Origin: Owenia fusiformis
Taxonomy: Eukaryota > Annelida > Polychaeta > Sabellida > Oweniidae
NCBI GenBank assembly: GCA_903813345.2
Contig: CAIIXF020000790.1
Span: 1-64,000, forward strand
Reading direction: 5' to 3'
DNA: 64,000 bases
Positions 15,001-26,980 of the stretch are shown here, piece after piece. The notes below the pieces were generated by a model that did no database searches, was not told where the DNA came from, and saw nothing but the letters and a program-made list of their open reading frames with translations. The position numbers were made by a program, and so were the translations under genes. Every line of letters begins with the position of its first letter. The first letter of the stretch is position 1.

Positions 15001-17939
15001 CCCTGTCCTTTAATCGACCATTATAGGCCCTCAAAACGTCCATAGAGCCATTACCCACGAAACGCGTATGGCCAAATCCTATTATGATTTTTGCTTTTGT
15101 ATGTGCAAAAGCAAAAATCTTTCTACACACACGTTCTCATCAACGAGAGAAATCTGGATAAATCTACTCATACACGTTGTTAGGGGGCTAGGCGTAGTTG
15201 CTCGGAAATTAGGTCAAATCCTTATCTGGGTCAAAGGTCGAAATCTAGGTCGAAATCTGCATTTCCGCTATTTCGGCCTCTCGAGCCTCCTTAAGAAGTC
15301 AGAATCGGAGGAAAACTAGCTGGTCGGAAAGACAGTTTTCCGAGCATTAGAAAAACAGTGAACCAAATTGAAATCCGACCATTAGTTATCGAGATATACG
15401 CGTTTGAAGTTCGCGTACGGGCCACCGTTGCCGTATATCTAGACGGCACGAATACACTTGGTATACGTATCTCTGCGAACAACAGACATTTGAAAGAAAA
15501 TAGGCCCGAACGATGACTAGAGCATTTCTAAAACAACGATTCCCTTCCTCAAACTAACGATTGCGGAATGTAGAACGACACGTACGCTGCTCGAATCTAC
15601 GTCGAAAGCTCTATATAGACGTCTGGAAGGCCTATTTTTTGAAGGACTATTTTTTGACCTCGACGGATCCGCGAAGCACGAGCCAGACATTCTCCCCAAC
15701 TACCTCCCTAGATTCCCTGTCCTTTAATCGACCATTATAGGCCCTCAAAACGTCCATAGAGCCATTACCCACGAAACGCGTATGGCCAAATCCTATTATG
15801 ATTTTTGCTTTTGTATGTGCAAAAGCAAAAATCTTTCTACACACACGTTCTCATCAACGAGAGAAATCTGGATAAATCTACTCATACACGTTGTTAGGGG
15901 GCTAGGCGTAGTTGCTCGGAAATTAGGTCAAATCCTTATCTGGGTCAAAGGTCGAAATCTAGGTCGAAATCTGCATTTCCGCTATTTCGGCCTCTCGAGC
16001 CTCCTTAAGAAGTCAGAATCGGAGGAAAACTAGCTGGTCGGAAAGACAGTTTTCCGAGCATTAGAAAAACAGTGAACCAAATTGAAATCCGACCATTAGT
16101 TATCGAGATATACGCGTTTGAAGTTCGCGTACGGGCCACCGTTGCCGTATATCTAGACGGCACGAATACACTTGGTATACGTATCTCTGCGAACAACAGA
16201 CATTTGAAAGAAAATAGGCCCGAACGATGACTAGAGCATTTCTAAAACAACGATTCCCTTCCTCAAACTAACGATTGCGGAATGTAGAACGACACGTACG
16301 CTGCTCGAATCTACGTCGAAAGCTCTATAGACGTCTGGAAGGCCTATTTTTTGAAGGACTATTTTTTGACCTCGACGGATCCGCGAAGCACGAGCCAGAC
16401 ATTCTCCCCAACTACCTCCCTAGATTCCCTGTCCTTTAATCGACCATTATAGGCCCTCAAAACGTCCATAGAGCCATTACCCACGAAACGCGTATGGCCA
16501 AATCCTATTATGATTTTTGCTTTTGTATGTGCAAAAGCAAAAATCTTTCTACACACACGTTCTCATCAACGAGAGAAATCTGGATAAATCTACTCATACA
16601 CGTTGTTAGGGGGCTAGGCGTAGTTGCTCGGAAATTAGGTCAAATCCTTATCTGGGTCAAAGGTCGAAATCTAGGTCGAAATCTGCATTTCCGCTATTTC
16701 GGCCTCTCGAGCCTCCTTAAGAAGTCAGAATCGGAGGAAAACTAGCTGGTCGGAAAGACAGTTTTCCGAGCATTAGAAAAACAGTGAACCAAATTGAAAT
16801 CCGACCATTAGTTATCGAGATATACGCGTTTGAAGTTCGCGTACGGGCCACCGTTGCCGTATATCTAGACGGCACGAATACACTTGGTATACGTATCTCT
16901 GCGAACAACAGACATTTGAAAGAAAATAGGCCCGAACGATGACTAGAGCATTTCTAAAACAACGATTCCCTTCCTCAAACTAACGATTGCGGAATGTAGA
17001 ACGACACGTACGCTGCTCGAATCTACGTCGAAAGCTCTATATAGACGTCTGGAAGGCCTATTTTTTGAAGGACTATTTTTTGACCTCGACGGATCCGCGA
17101 AGCACGAGCCAGACATTCTCCCCAACTACCTCCCTAGATTCCCTGTCCTTTAATCGACCATTATAGGCCCTCAAAACGTCCATAGAGCCATTACCCACGA
17201 AACGCGTATGGCCAAATCCTATTATGATTTTTGCTTTTGTATGTGCAAAAGCAAAAATCTTTCTACACACACGTTCTCATCAACGAGAGAAATCTGGATA
17301 AATCTACTCATACACGTTGTTAGGGGGCTAGGCGTAGTTGCTCGGAAATTAGGTCAAATCCTTATCTGGGTCAAAGGTCGAAATCTAGGTCGAAATCTGC
17401 ATTTCCGCTATTTCGGCCTCTCGAGCCTCCTTAAGAAGTCAGAATCGGAGGAAAACTAGCTGGTCGGAAAGACAGTTTTCCGAGCATTAGAAAAACAGTG
17501 AACCAAATTGAAATCCGACCATTAGTTATCGAGATATACGCGTTTGAAGTTCGCGTACGGGCCACCGTTGCCGTATATCTAGACGGCACGAATACACTTG
17601 GTATACGTATCTCTGCGAACAACAGACATTTGAAAGAAAATAGGCCCGAACGATGACTAGAGCATTTCTAAAACAACGATTCCCTTCCTCAAACTAACGA
17701 TTGCGGAATGTAGAACGACACGTACGCTGCTCGAATCTACGTCGAAAGCTCTATATAGACGTCTGGAAGGCCTATTTTTTGAAGGACTATTTTTTGACCT
17801 CGACGGATCCGCGAAGCACGAGCCAGACATTCTCCCCAACTACCTCCCTAGATTCCCTGTCCTTTAATCGACCATTATAGGCCCTCAAAACGTCCATAGA
17901 GCCATTACCCACGAAACGCGTATGGCCAAATCCTATTAT
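1..17939 (+). repeat. Satellite array, 714-bp unit, about 25 copies
   Basis: The same 714-bp sequence repeats head to tail from the first base, so the array continues beyond the left edge. Short open frames recur at exact 714-bp steps (74, 788, 1502 and so on) with identical translations. The only length change I found is one unit where a 2-bp AT is missing near 16328, giving a 712-bp step. Each unit has a strong hairpin followed by a GGGTCAAAGGTCGAAATCTA motif block. The unit is richer in CG dinucleotides than the rest of the window. The last partial unit ends at TATTAT near 17939. The short frames (83, 63, 60 and 65 codons) overlap on both strands and lack recognisable domains, so I do not call them genes. 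The unit aligns with the diverged repeats directly downstream. Confidence 0.97.
92..125 (+). repeat. Hairpin inside each satellite unit
   Basis: A 14-bp perfect stem (arms 92-105 and 112-125, core ATTTTTGCTTTTG against its reverse complement) closes a 6-base loop. It recurs every 714 bp. It sits where the downstream relatives carry a different hairpin, just 5' of the shared CTTTC and GGTCAAAGGTC blocks. Confidence 0.85.
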
Positions 17940-18110
17940 TAGACTCCAGATTTCATCTGGAGTCTATTGCTTTTGCCAGTTTTCTTATTATTAGACTCCA
18001 GATTTCATCTGGAGTCTATTGCTTTTGCCAGTTTTCTTATTATTATTAGACTCCAGATTGAAAATCTGGAGTCTATTGCTTTTGCCAGTTTTATTATTAT
18101 TATTATTATT
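17940..18110 (+). repeat. Hairpin cluster A with TTA tract
   Basis: Three hairpins follow each other about 50 bp apart. Each has arms AGACTCCAGAT and ATCTGGAGTCT around a 3-base loop, then a TATTGCTTTTGCCAGTTTT spacer, and the cluster ends in a run of TTA triplets. The third stem is one base pair longer. The cluster starts exactly where the satellite stops, at a shared TATTAT. Confidence 0.85.
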
Positions 18111-20060
18111 CTTTCCGAACCAGTTTTCTCAGCAACTAGAAGACCTTACTCAAATCTACTTACAGGGTCAGTAAGGAGATGAGATCTAGTTTCTGGGAAA
18201 TTAGGTTAAATTTTTATCTAGGTCAAAGGTCAAAATCTAGGTCAAATTTATAGTTTTCCTTATTTTTACGATTCTGACACTACACTTTAATAATTTGCTT
18301 CAAAATTTTGTATACAGATAGCAAAGAGTGTGCTAATAGTGTTAGCCTTTTGCCGTCAGAAAGTATTTTGACCCACTTTTGAGATATGGTGTCCGAAAAG
18401 TAGGTCAAAATAAAAAGTTCTCCAAATTTAACGTATGAGTTATGAATTAAGAGTAGAATTTTCTCAGGAATCCGAATCTGCAAACCAAATTCCGATCCGA
18501 CTTTCGGTTCGGAAGTTATGGCGTTTTGAAAGCTCAAAAATCGCTAAATTTGGTGCCTATGTTAAGTCAATGGGAAAAAAGACTTTTTCGAAGTGTAAAA
18601 TACAAGATATAGACTGAGTACAGCTTAATATAATGAATGCTTATAAAAGAAGGGAACCTCAAAAGCTACATAGCTTCAAAATTTGGACACCAAAATGCCT
18701 AGGTCAAAATCTAGGTCAAATTCATAGTTTTTCCTTATTTTAACGATTCTGACACTACACTTTAATAATTTACTTCAAAATTTTGTATACAGGTAGCAAA
18801 GAGTGTGCTAATAGTGTTAGCCTTTTGCCGTCAGAAAGTATGCTGACCCACTTTTGAGATATGGTGTCCGAAAAGTAGGTCAAAATAAAAAGTTCTCCAA
18901 ATTTAACGTATGAGCTATGAATTAAGGGTAGAATTTTCTTAGGAATCTGAATCTGCAAACCAAATTTCGATCCGACTGCCGGTTCGGATGTTATGGCGTT
19001 TTGAAATCTCAAAAATCGCTAAATTTGGTGCCCCATGTTAAGTCAATGGGAAAAAAGACTTTTTCGAAGTGTAAAGTACAAGATATAGACTGGGTACAGC
19101 TCAACATAATGAACTTTTGTAAAAGAAGGGGACCTCAAAAGCTACATAGCTTCAAAATTTGGACACAAAAATGCCTAGGTCAAAATCTAGGTCAAATTCA
19201 TAGTTTTTCCTTATTTTTATGATTCTGACACTACACTTTTATAATTTTCTTCAAAATTTTATATACAGGTAGCAAAGAGTGTGCTAATAGTGTAAGCCTT
19301 TTGCCGTCAGAGAGTATTTTGACCCACTTTTGAGATATGGTGTCCGAAAAGTAGGTCAAAATAAAAAGTTCTCCAAATTTAACATATGAGTTATGAATTA
19401 AGAGTAGAATTTTTTCAGGAATCCTAATCTGCAAACCAAATTTCGATCTGACTTCCGATTCTAAAGTTATGGCGTGTCCGAAAAGTAGGTCAAAATAAAA
19501 ATTCGCCAAATTTAACGTATGAGTTATGAATTAGGGGTAGAATTTTCTCAGGAATCCGAATCTGCAAACCAAATTTCAATCCGACTATCGGTTCCAAAGA
19601 AATGGCTCGAAAATCGCTAAATTTGGTGCCCCATGTTATGTCAATGAGAAAAAAGATTTTTTTGAAGTGTAAAATACAAGATATAGACTGAATACAGCTT
19701 AACATTCTGAAAGCCTATGAAAGAAGGGGACCCCGAAGCCTATCTAGCTTTAAAATTTGGACACCAAAATGCCTAGGTCAAAATCTAGGTCAAATTCATA
19801 GTTTTTCCTTATTTTTGCGATTCTGACATTACACTTTAATGATTTACTTCGAAATTTTGTATACACGTAGCAAAAAGTGTGCTTATAGTGTTAGCCTTTT
19901 GCCGTCACAAAGTATTTTGACCCACTTTTGAGATATGGTGTCCTAAAAATAGGTCAAAATAAAAAATTCTCAAAATATCCCTTATGAGTTATGAATTAAA
20001 GGTAAAATTTTCCCAGGAATCCGAATCTGCAAACCAAATTTCAATCCGACTTCCGGTCAA
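18111..20060 (+). repeat. Composite dispersed repeat A, about 480-bp units
   Basis: A leader with CTTTC, GGAAATTAGGT and AGGTCAAAGGTCA blocks is followed by repeated units. The landmark TGCCTAGGTCAAAATCTAGG occurs at about 18696, 19172 and 19770, giving steps of about 476 and 598 bp. The longer step contains an internal duplication of about 120 bp around the GTGTCCGAAAAGTAGGTCAA block. Units are diverged from one another. Open frames here are chance products of the repeat. The leader and the AACCAAATTTCGATCCGAC block align with the satellite unit upstream. Confidence 0.8.
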
Positions 20061-20067
20061 AAATTCC

Positions 20068-20267
20068 TACTTACCTACCTACCTACATACCTACTTGGCT
20101 ACCTACTTAGCTACCTACTTCTCAGCTACTTGGCTACCTACTCAGCTACTTACTCAGCTACCTACTCAGCTGCTTACTCAGCTACCTACTCAGCTACTCT
20201 ACTCAATTACTTAATCATCTACGTACTCAGCTTCCTACTCAGTTACTTACTCAGCTCTTTACTCAAG
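20068..20267 (+). repeat. CTAC-type minisatellite
   Basis: CTACCTAC tetranucleotides grade into irregular CTACTCAGCTACTTACTCAG repeats. It separates composite repeats A and B. Confidence 0.8.
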
Positions 20268-20316
20268 TAAATCAATCTGGAGTCTTAAATTGAACTTGTT
20301 CAATTTACATGTCTAG

Positions 20317-20505
20317 TTATTATTATTAGACTCCAGATTGAAAATCTGGAGTCTATTGTTTTTGCCTGTTTTCTTTATTATTATTAGACTCCAGATGAAA
20401 ATCTGGAGTCTATTGCTTTCGTCAGTTTTCTTTATTATTAGACTCCAGATGAAAATCTGGAGTCTATTGCTTTCGTCAGTTTTCTTTATTATTATTATTT
20501 TTCTT
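20317..20505 (+). repeat. Hairpin cluster B with TTA tract
   Basis: A second cluster of three AGACTCCAGAT hairpins with GAA-containing loops and the same GTCTATTGCTTT spacer, ending in TTA triplets. It heads composite repeat B just as cluster A heads repeat A, which suggests a duplicated element with a fixed order of parts. Confidence 0.85.
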
Positions 20506-22560
20506 TCAGAATCTTCCTCCTTCCCAGATTTCTCACCAACTAAAAGAATTTACTTTAAGCTGCTTACATGATCAACTAGGGGCAGTACCTGGGATGATGG
20601 GAAATTAGGTCAAATTTTTATCTAGGTCAAGGGTCAAGAACTAGGTCAAATCAAGGTCAAATCAACATTCTGTCAATTATCTTCGTTGTTGTTTGTCGTA
20701 ACTACTTCATCTCAGTTTCTACATGTAGCTTAGAAAAAAACAAATCGAGAGTGTGCCATCCGTTTTTTGATTACTCTTAGCGATTTTGAGATATGGCGTC
20801 CGAAAAGTAGGTCAAACTAAAAAGTTCTCCAAATTTAACATATGAGCTATGAAATAAGGGTAGAATTTTCTCAGGAATCCGAATCTGCAAACCAAATTTT
20901 GATCCGACTTCCTGTTCGGAAGTTATGGCGTTTTGAAAGCTCAAAAATCGCTAAATTTGGTGCCCATGTTAAGTCAATGGGAAAAAAGATTTTTTTGAAG
21001 TGAAAAATACGAAATATAGACTGAGTTCAGCTAAATATAATGAAAGCTTTTAAAAGAAGGGGACCTTATAAGCTACCTAGCTTCAAAATTTGGACACCAA
21101 AATGCCTAGGTCAAAATCTAGGTCAAATTCAAAGTTTTTCCTTATTTTTGCGATTCTGACACAACAGATTAATTATATTCTTCGAAATTTTGTATACATG
21201 TAGCTAAGAGTCTGCTAATAGTGTTAGCCTTTTGCCGTCAGAAAGTATTTTGCCCAATTTTTGAGATATGGTGTCCGAAAAGTAGGTCAAAATAAAAAAT
21301 TCTCAAAATTTGACGTTTGAGTTATGAATTAAGTATACAATTTTCTCAGGAATCCGAATCTGCAAACCAAATTTCGATCCGACTTCCGGTTTGGAAGTTA
21401 TGGCGTGTCCGAAAAGTAGGTCAAAATAAAAAGTTTCCAAATTTAACGTATGAGCTATGAATTAAGGATAGAATTTTCTCTGGAATCCAAATCTGCAAAC
21501 CAAATTTCGATCTGACTTCCGGTTCGGAAGTTATGGCGTTTTGAAAGCTCAAAAATCGCTAAATTTGGTGCCCCATGTTATGTCAATGGGAAAACTTTTT
21601 TTTTGAAGTGTAAAATACGAGATATAGACTAAGTACAGCTAAACATAATGGAAGCCCATAAAAGAAGGGGACCTCAAAACCTTCTAATCTTGAAAATTTG
21701 GACAACAAAATGCCTAGGTCAAAATCTAGGTCAAATTCAAAGCTTTTCCTTATTTTTGCGATTCTGACACTACACTTTAATTATATTCTTCGAAATTGTG
21801 TATACATGTAGCCAAGAGTGTGCTAATAGTGTTAGCCTTTTGCCGTCAAAAAGGATTTTGACCCACTTTTGAGATATGGTGTCCCAAAAGTAGGTCAAAA
21901 TAAAAAAAATCTTCAAATGTAACGTATGAGTTATGAATAAGGGGTAGAATTTTATCAGGAATCCGAATCTGCAAATCAAATTTTGATTCGACCTCGGAAG
22001 TTATGGTGTTTTGAAAGCTCAAAAATCGCAAAATTTGGTGCCCCTTGTTAAGTCAATGGGGCTGAAAAATATGAATTGTAAAAACATGTGATTCAGACTA
22101 GATTCAGCCAACATAATGAAAACCTTCAACAAAAGTGGACCTCAAAAATCTACACTGCCTTAATGTTGCATACTGAAAGGCCTAGGTCAAAATCTAGGTC
22201 AAATTTATAGTTCTTCCTTATTTTTGCAATACTGACACTACACTTTAATGATACACTTTGATGTATAATGTAATATCCTGTATTGAAATAAATTTATCAT
22301 AATCAAAAAAACTTTAATGATATTCTTCGAAATTTTGTATACAGATAGCAAAGAGTATGCTTATAGTGTTAGCCTTTTGCCTTCAGAAAGTATTTTGATC
22401 CACTATTGAGATATGGTGTCCGAAATGTAGGTCAAAATAAAAAATTCTCCAAATTTAACGTATGAGTTATGAATTAGGGGTAGAATTTCCTCAGGAATCC
22501 GAATCTGAAATTTACATTGCAATCCGACCCGGTTCAGATTCTACGCCATTTTGGAATTTG
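20506..22560 (+). repeat. Composite dispersed repeat B, about 480-bp units
   Basis: This has the same architecture as repeat A. The landmark CCTAGGTCAAAATCTAGG block occurs near 21103, 21711 and 22180. The 608-bp step again contains the internal GTGTCCGAAAAGTAGGTCAA duplication. A short unrelated stretch (about 22250-22315) interrupts the last unit. No coding content was recognised. Confidence 0.8.
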
Positions 22561-23575
22561 AAATTCGCACTTGCCAGTATCCATGATGCAAAATGATCAA
22601 ATATACTCAACTATTCCTACATATGGTATATGGTATGTCAAGGCACCAGAAGATTAATTATATGTTTAAAAAATAATTGGGGCACTCGGAAGGCTAATTT
22701 TGAAGAAATTGTGCCCTGAAAATCTCCATTGTGCTGACTCTTTTACTGTAATCGTGTTGGAAAACATGGAAGAGTAGTCTCTCTTTTGACAAAATTACTC
22801 TCAAAGGTTTTTGCCATTTTAATTCAAATTTTCACAGGAGGTCAACGTCGAATAGGAATGTCAAATGTCATTGACTCTTCTCAAGTTTGATGCAAAATAT
22901 GGTCACTATATCTACTTGTGTTTCGGGGAATGTGGGATAAATCATTAAAAAATATTTGAGTATAAAGTGTTCATACAGCGTATGTTTTAATTCAAGCATC
23001 ATTAGATATTCTTATTTATCCCTTACTAAGTAGTGTTATAGGTAAATAACATGCGGGAATATAAGCGATATCTGAGGTGAGCGGGTGATATATATATATC
23101 CCGCTGAGGTATATCACCTGATCATCATGATCAGCAATCCCCGGGGATTTCTTTTGGTGCTTTTTGAATTCCCAGAATATACTTTGGCTCTATTTGATAG
23201 ACATTAATTCCATACATTGTTAAATGTTAAAACCTGTTAAGTTTTAAAAAACGAAAATTGATGAGGATATGAGAGGAATTGACATAAATATTCATGTTTT
23301 GATTGTAATTATCATTTGTAATTACTACATTAGGGTTCCCTAACATTCAATGCATATTTAATTCTCATAATCTACTAGGTATAGGATAAGTCAGTTATTG
23401 AATGCTCGAATTTTGATAAAGAGTATATCCCTTGGTAAATACAATATATCAACCCTCGGCTCCTCGGGTATATAAATTGTATTTCCCTCAGATATACCCT
23501 GTATCAAAAACCTCCCATTAAATAACCTCTTTATTGCAAAAGGTGTTTATGTGGTCTTAAAACTAATCAAAGAAA
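22561..23575. other. No gene seen; two short palindromes
   Basis: No coding signal. It contains a small palindromic patch near 23075-23120 and an imperfect hairpin of about 100 bp at 23408-23512, with arms containing AAATACAATATAT and ATATAAATTGTATTT around a CCTCGGCTCCTCGGG centre. Confidence 0.5.
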
Positions 23576-24268
23576 GGACCATGGAAGGTATCACAACTGA
23601 TTGCAAACTGTCATGTTGGATTTCGGCTATCGATTGGAGATTTGAACAGGTGCATATGTTAGGCCAATGCATAAGCTCCAAATCAAGCACTCATGGAGGT
23701 GATAAAATGATTTGGACTATGAGACAGGGAAGGTGCAAACACCCCATAAACATTATTCTGAAATGTTGCCCTTTTCACACATGTTTTTTCAATGTTTGGT
23801 GCATCAATATGTCACATTTTAGACAGCCAACCTATTTAAAGGAAATATGATTCATTGGGATAAAGTGGAAAACAATATTCTTTATGTTATTTTCACATAG
23901 GGAAAACTCATGTGATATATTGTTTTCAGCTTAATTTTAGTCACCCAGAATTGATATCTTCAAAACCCCAGCATGAATCATATTTTCCTTTAAAGATGTT
24001 GACCGTGTCTCAAAACACAACATGTTAATGCAACAAATCTTTAAAAAACAGATATTTAAAGGACTGGAAATCATGACAACATTATAGAAAAAACATGTTG
24101 ATTGGGTGTTTGCACCCTCCCCGTCTTAAAGTCCAAATTATTTTATCATCTCTTTGACTACTTGTCCTGGAGTTAATGATGGCCTAACACATGCATTTGT
24201 TAAAATCCTCAGAAAATAGCAAAAATCCATCATATGACTGAAATCTGTTGTGATACCGTCCGTGGTCC
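23576..24268 (+). mobile_element. Inverted-repeat element, family M1 copy 1
   Basis: The ends match as inverted repeats: GGACCATGGAAGGTATCAC on the left and the complement of GTGATACCGTCCGTGGTCC on the right. The arms continue inward for about 200-300 bp with mismatches (AGGTGCATATGTTAGGCC against GGCCTAACACATGC; GGGTGTTTGCACC near both inner ends). No transposase is present, so this is a MITE-like non-autonomous element. A second copy lies at 32534-33239. Confidence 0.8.
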
Positions 24269-25106
24269 TTAAGAAAATTATTTCAAGTTACATAGAGTAG
24301 TTTTCGTTCTCATTAACACATCTTTGCCTTGAAATCATTCGTGAAACAAGTAGTTTGACCTTTATGGTTTGCTTAATTTTGACACACTGTTTTTAAAGGG
24401 CAAGTGTCTCTGTTTCAAAATGATCAAACAATCATGTCTCATCTTGCCTTTATTTCAAACTCTAGTCAAGACTCAAGTCTAATAAAAAATGAATTATTCA
24501 CATGGAAGTTTTTGAAGTCCTTTAATTTTTGTTTCCGAAACTGTTTCCAATACTTAATATTTTCCAGGTGACTGTCTTTTATCAGAGACATGTGTCAGTA
24601 TCATTTATTTAAGAAAATGTACATGTTAGCGAACAAATAGTTTTGTCACCGAAACAATTCTTTTCGGTAACCAGCATAATCGACTGATCGAGCGGATCAC
24701 CAGTGAAGAGCTTTAGAAAAGGAGTTTGTTGTCCGAGTGTTAGCCACAAAATCCAAGTACTGCATAATATTCCTCCGTATATGCTCTACATTGGGTTATT
24801 TTACATTTTCCGGTAACAGGGGCTTCCAATTAGAAAAAATGAGGATTGAAGTAATGGTGTATTGACTTAACATATGACTATGCACTATTGACTTTATATG
24901 GAGGTATCATCATATTCCTAACCCATCATAGATATTTATTTGGCTAACATTTTTGTCAACCTATAGCTATTATACATGTCACATTATCCATTTTCAAGCA
25001 TTATACAGTGTTTTTTATTACTTAAAATGTATTTCATGTGTTTTCAAATGTTGCCCCGTGTGATTCATCTCTGTGTAAAATAATAAGGATCGATATTTGA
25101 CTTACG
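24269..25106. other. No gene or repeat recognised
   Basis: AT-rich DNA without a convincing open frame, inverted repeat or tandem repeat that I could recognise. Confidence 0.4.
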
Positions 25107-25144
25107 GACAACTCATCCCCTAGACAACTCATCCCTGGACAACT
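25107..25144 (+). repeat. Short run of 16-bp CAACTCATCCC repeats
   Basis: Two and a half copies of GACAACTCATCCCCTAG-like units. The same unit builds the arms of the foldback element at 35841-36534. Confidence 0.65.
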
Positions 25145-25222
25145 ATGCAAACTGGACATGAGCAATTGATCTTAATAAAGCAGATCAATAAAAGTACATT
25201 AATTGATATGCATTTTTGACTT

Positions 25223-26818
25223 ATTCACGCCTAACCATCTATAACGTACAGTGACAAAATATACCGTCGTACACTTTAGATATACGGTGTCACTATTCTA
25301 ACTGATGGGAAGCAACGATGATGTGGACATTTACCTGTCTAATTCTGTGAAAAGATTTTCAGGCAGTGCTCGAGTTTTTTCGTTGTAAATCTACTTACCA
25401 ACAATGATCGGTTGGAAAATGTTAATTTTTTACATTTCCTTTGGTCATTTTTCCCCTGTCGATTATTTTTATGAGAATATGTTTCCCAAGTTACATAATT
25501 AAGGTCGGTTGAAGATTTTATAAATATTCACGTTTTTGCTAAAATAATAAAAAAAATCATAAGTGTACATTGTCATCTCGATGTACGTTGTCCCATTGAA
25601 CTTACACATCTGAATTCACAGTTAACCCTAATGTAGACAACGTATTTTTCATAACACTAAGGGACAGGGGGATCAGATTCATTTAAAACTGAAACGGAGC
25701 AATCCAGTTTTATTTATTCAACTTGATTGAACTATATTGAACCTCTGTTCGTTGAACATCACTTGTTACTCATAAAACCCTTAATGCGTTTTGAAATTAA
25801 ATCATTGCATTGTTTACATTTCAATTACAGGGACAACGTACATTGGATATGACAACATACATTTTTTATTTTTTAAATTATACCAAATACATGAATATTT
25901 ATAAAACCTTCAACAATCTTAAATTGTGTAGTTTAGAGAAACATACTCTCATAAAAAATATTCGGCACTCTTAGACGACAGGGGAGAAAATGATCAAAGG
26001 AAATGTGTAAAAAACACATTTTTCCAACCGACCAATTGCATGGGTACATTAACAACGAAACAAAAAATCGAGCACTGCTCGAAAATCTTTTAACGTAATT
26101 AGAAAGGTAAATGTCTTCCAAATCGAATACAGACGAAATCAAACATGAAATCCTTTATGTACTCCTTAAAGTGTGCGCCAAAATTTAAAACTGGGCAGGC
26201 GCACCACTCTCGCTAACCTATATAAAGAGATTACCAGGTACAGGCTTCAGAGGTAAGCCAGGAAGGTGAACAATCTTCGTTCCGTGTTGATTCCCCGTAT
26301 AATCGTAACCAAGTAAGTTTCACCATTGAAATTAAAAATTAATATTAGATATACTTTGTAGATGTTATTTATGAAGCTATTTAGTGTATGCATCAATCAA
26401 ATGGCTCATTTTGAACATATAAAAAGTATTTGTGTTTTGTTTCCCAGGGAATTGTATTCCCATGTAGTACACACATAAATAGTGTACATTATGTAGTACT
26501 TGAATAGCTTGGTTTACATAATATTGAAGGGCATGCTGATTACATGCACACGAGTACATGAATGAAGGCCTAATATTGATATAGCTTGCATACCTAAACA
26601 AAAAATAAACTCTTCTAATCCCCATATGTAAACACGGCGGTATACGTAGCCCGATTTATCGGGGACTTTAAATCAATTTTTAAAAACCACAATCAAACCT
26701 ACATCATCACGCGTGATCATAGTTTTCGCTTCAAATCAGTTAATAGTGACACCGTACATCTTAAGTGAACGACGGTATATCTTGTCACTGTATGTTGTCG
26801 ATGGTTAGGCGTGTTATT
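25223..26818 (+). mobile_element. Long foldback element, about 1.6 kb
   Basis: Outer arms 25223-25313 and 26729-26818 are inverted copies (CGCCTAACCATC against GATGGTTAGGCG; the TACCGTCGT and ACGACGGTA blocks). Inner arms at about 25338-25605 and 25830-26118 are also inverted copies. The right arm is interrupted by about 600 bp (26119-26728). Diverged direct repeats of about 80 bp, sharing GATATGCATTTTTGACTT, flank the whole unit at about 25145-25224 and 26898-26980. There is no transposase frame. Confidence 0.75.
26219..26312 (+). promoter_or_regulatory. Possible TATA promoter and first-exon donor
   Basis: TATATAAAG at 26219 is followed about 90 bp later by a good splice donor, ACCAA|GTAAGT, at 26312/26313. 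Spacing fits a core promoter with a short non-coding first exon. It lies in the stretch that interrupts the right arm of the foldback element. No downstream exon was identified, so this is tentative. Confidence 0.3.
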
Positions 26819-26980
26819 TACTTTGTGCTTTTCAATGTTGCACTTGTTCTTTATCACTGTGTTGTAACTTAATAAACTCAATATTCTTTTCAGACACGAT
26901 TGCAAACTGTTTTTGAATAATTGATCTGAATGAACACAAAAATCAATATTCAATAGTTCGATATGCATTTTTGACTTGTT

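Noticed and set aside
17940-20510. Possible CRISPR array because of regularly spaced palindromic repeats
   Set aside because: Spacers are near-identical, the genome is eukaryotic and there are no cas genes.
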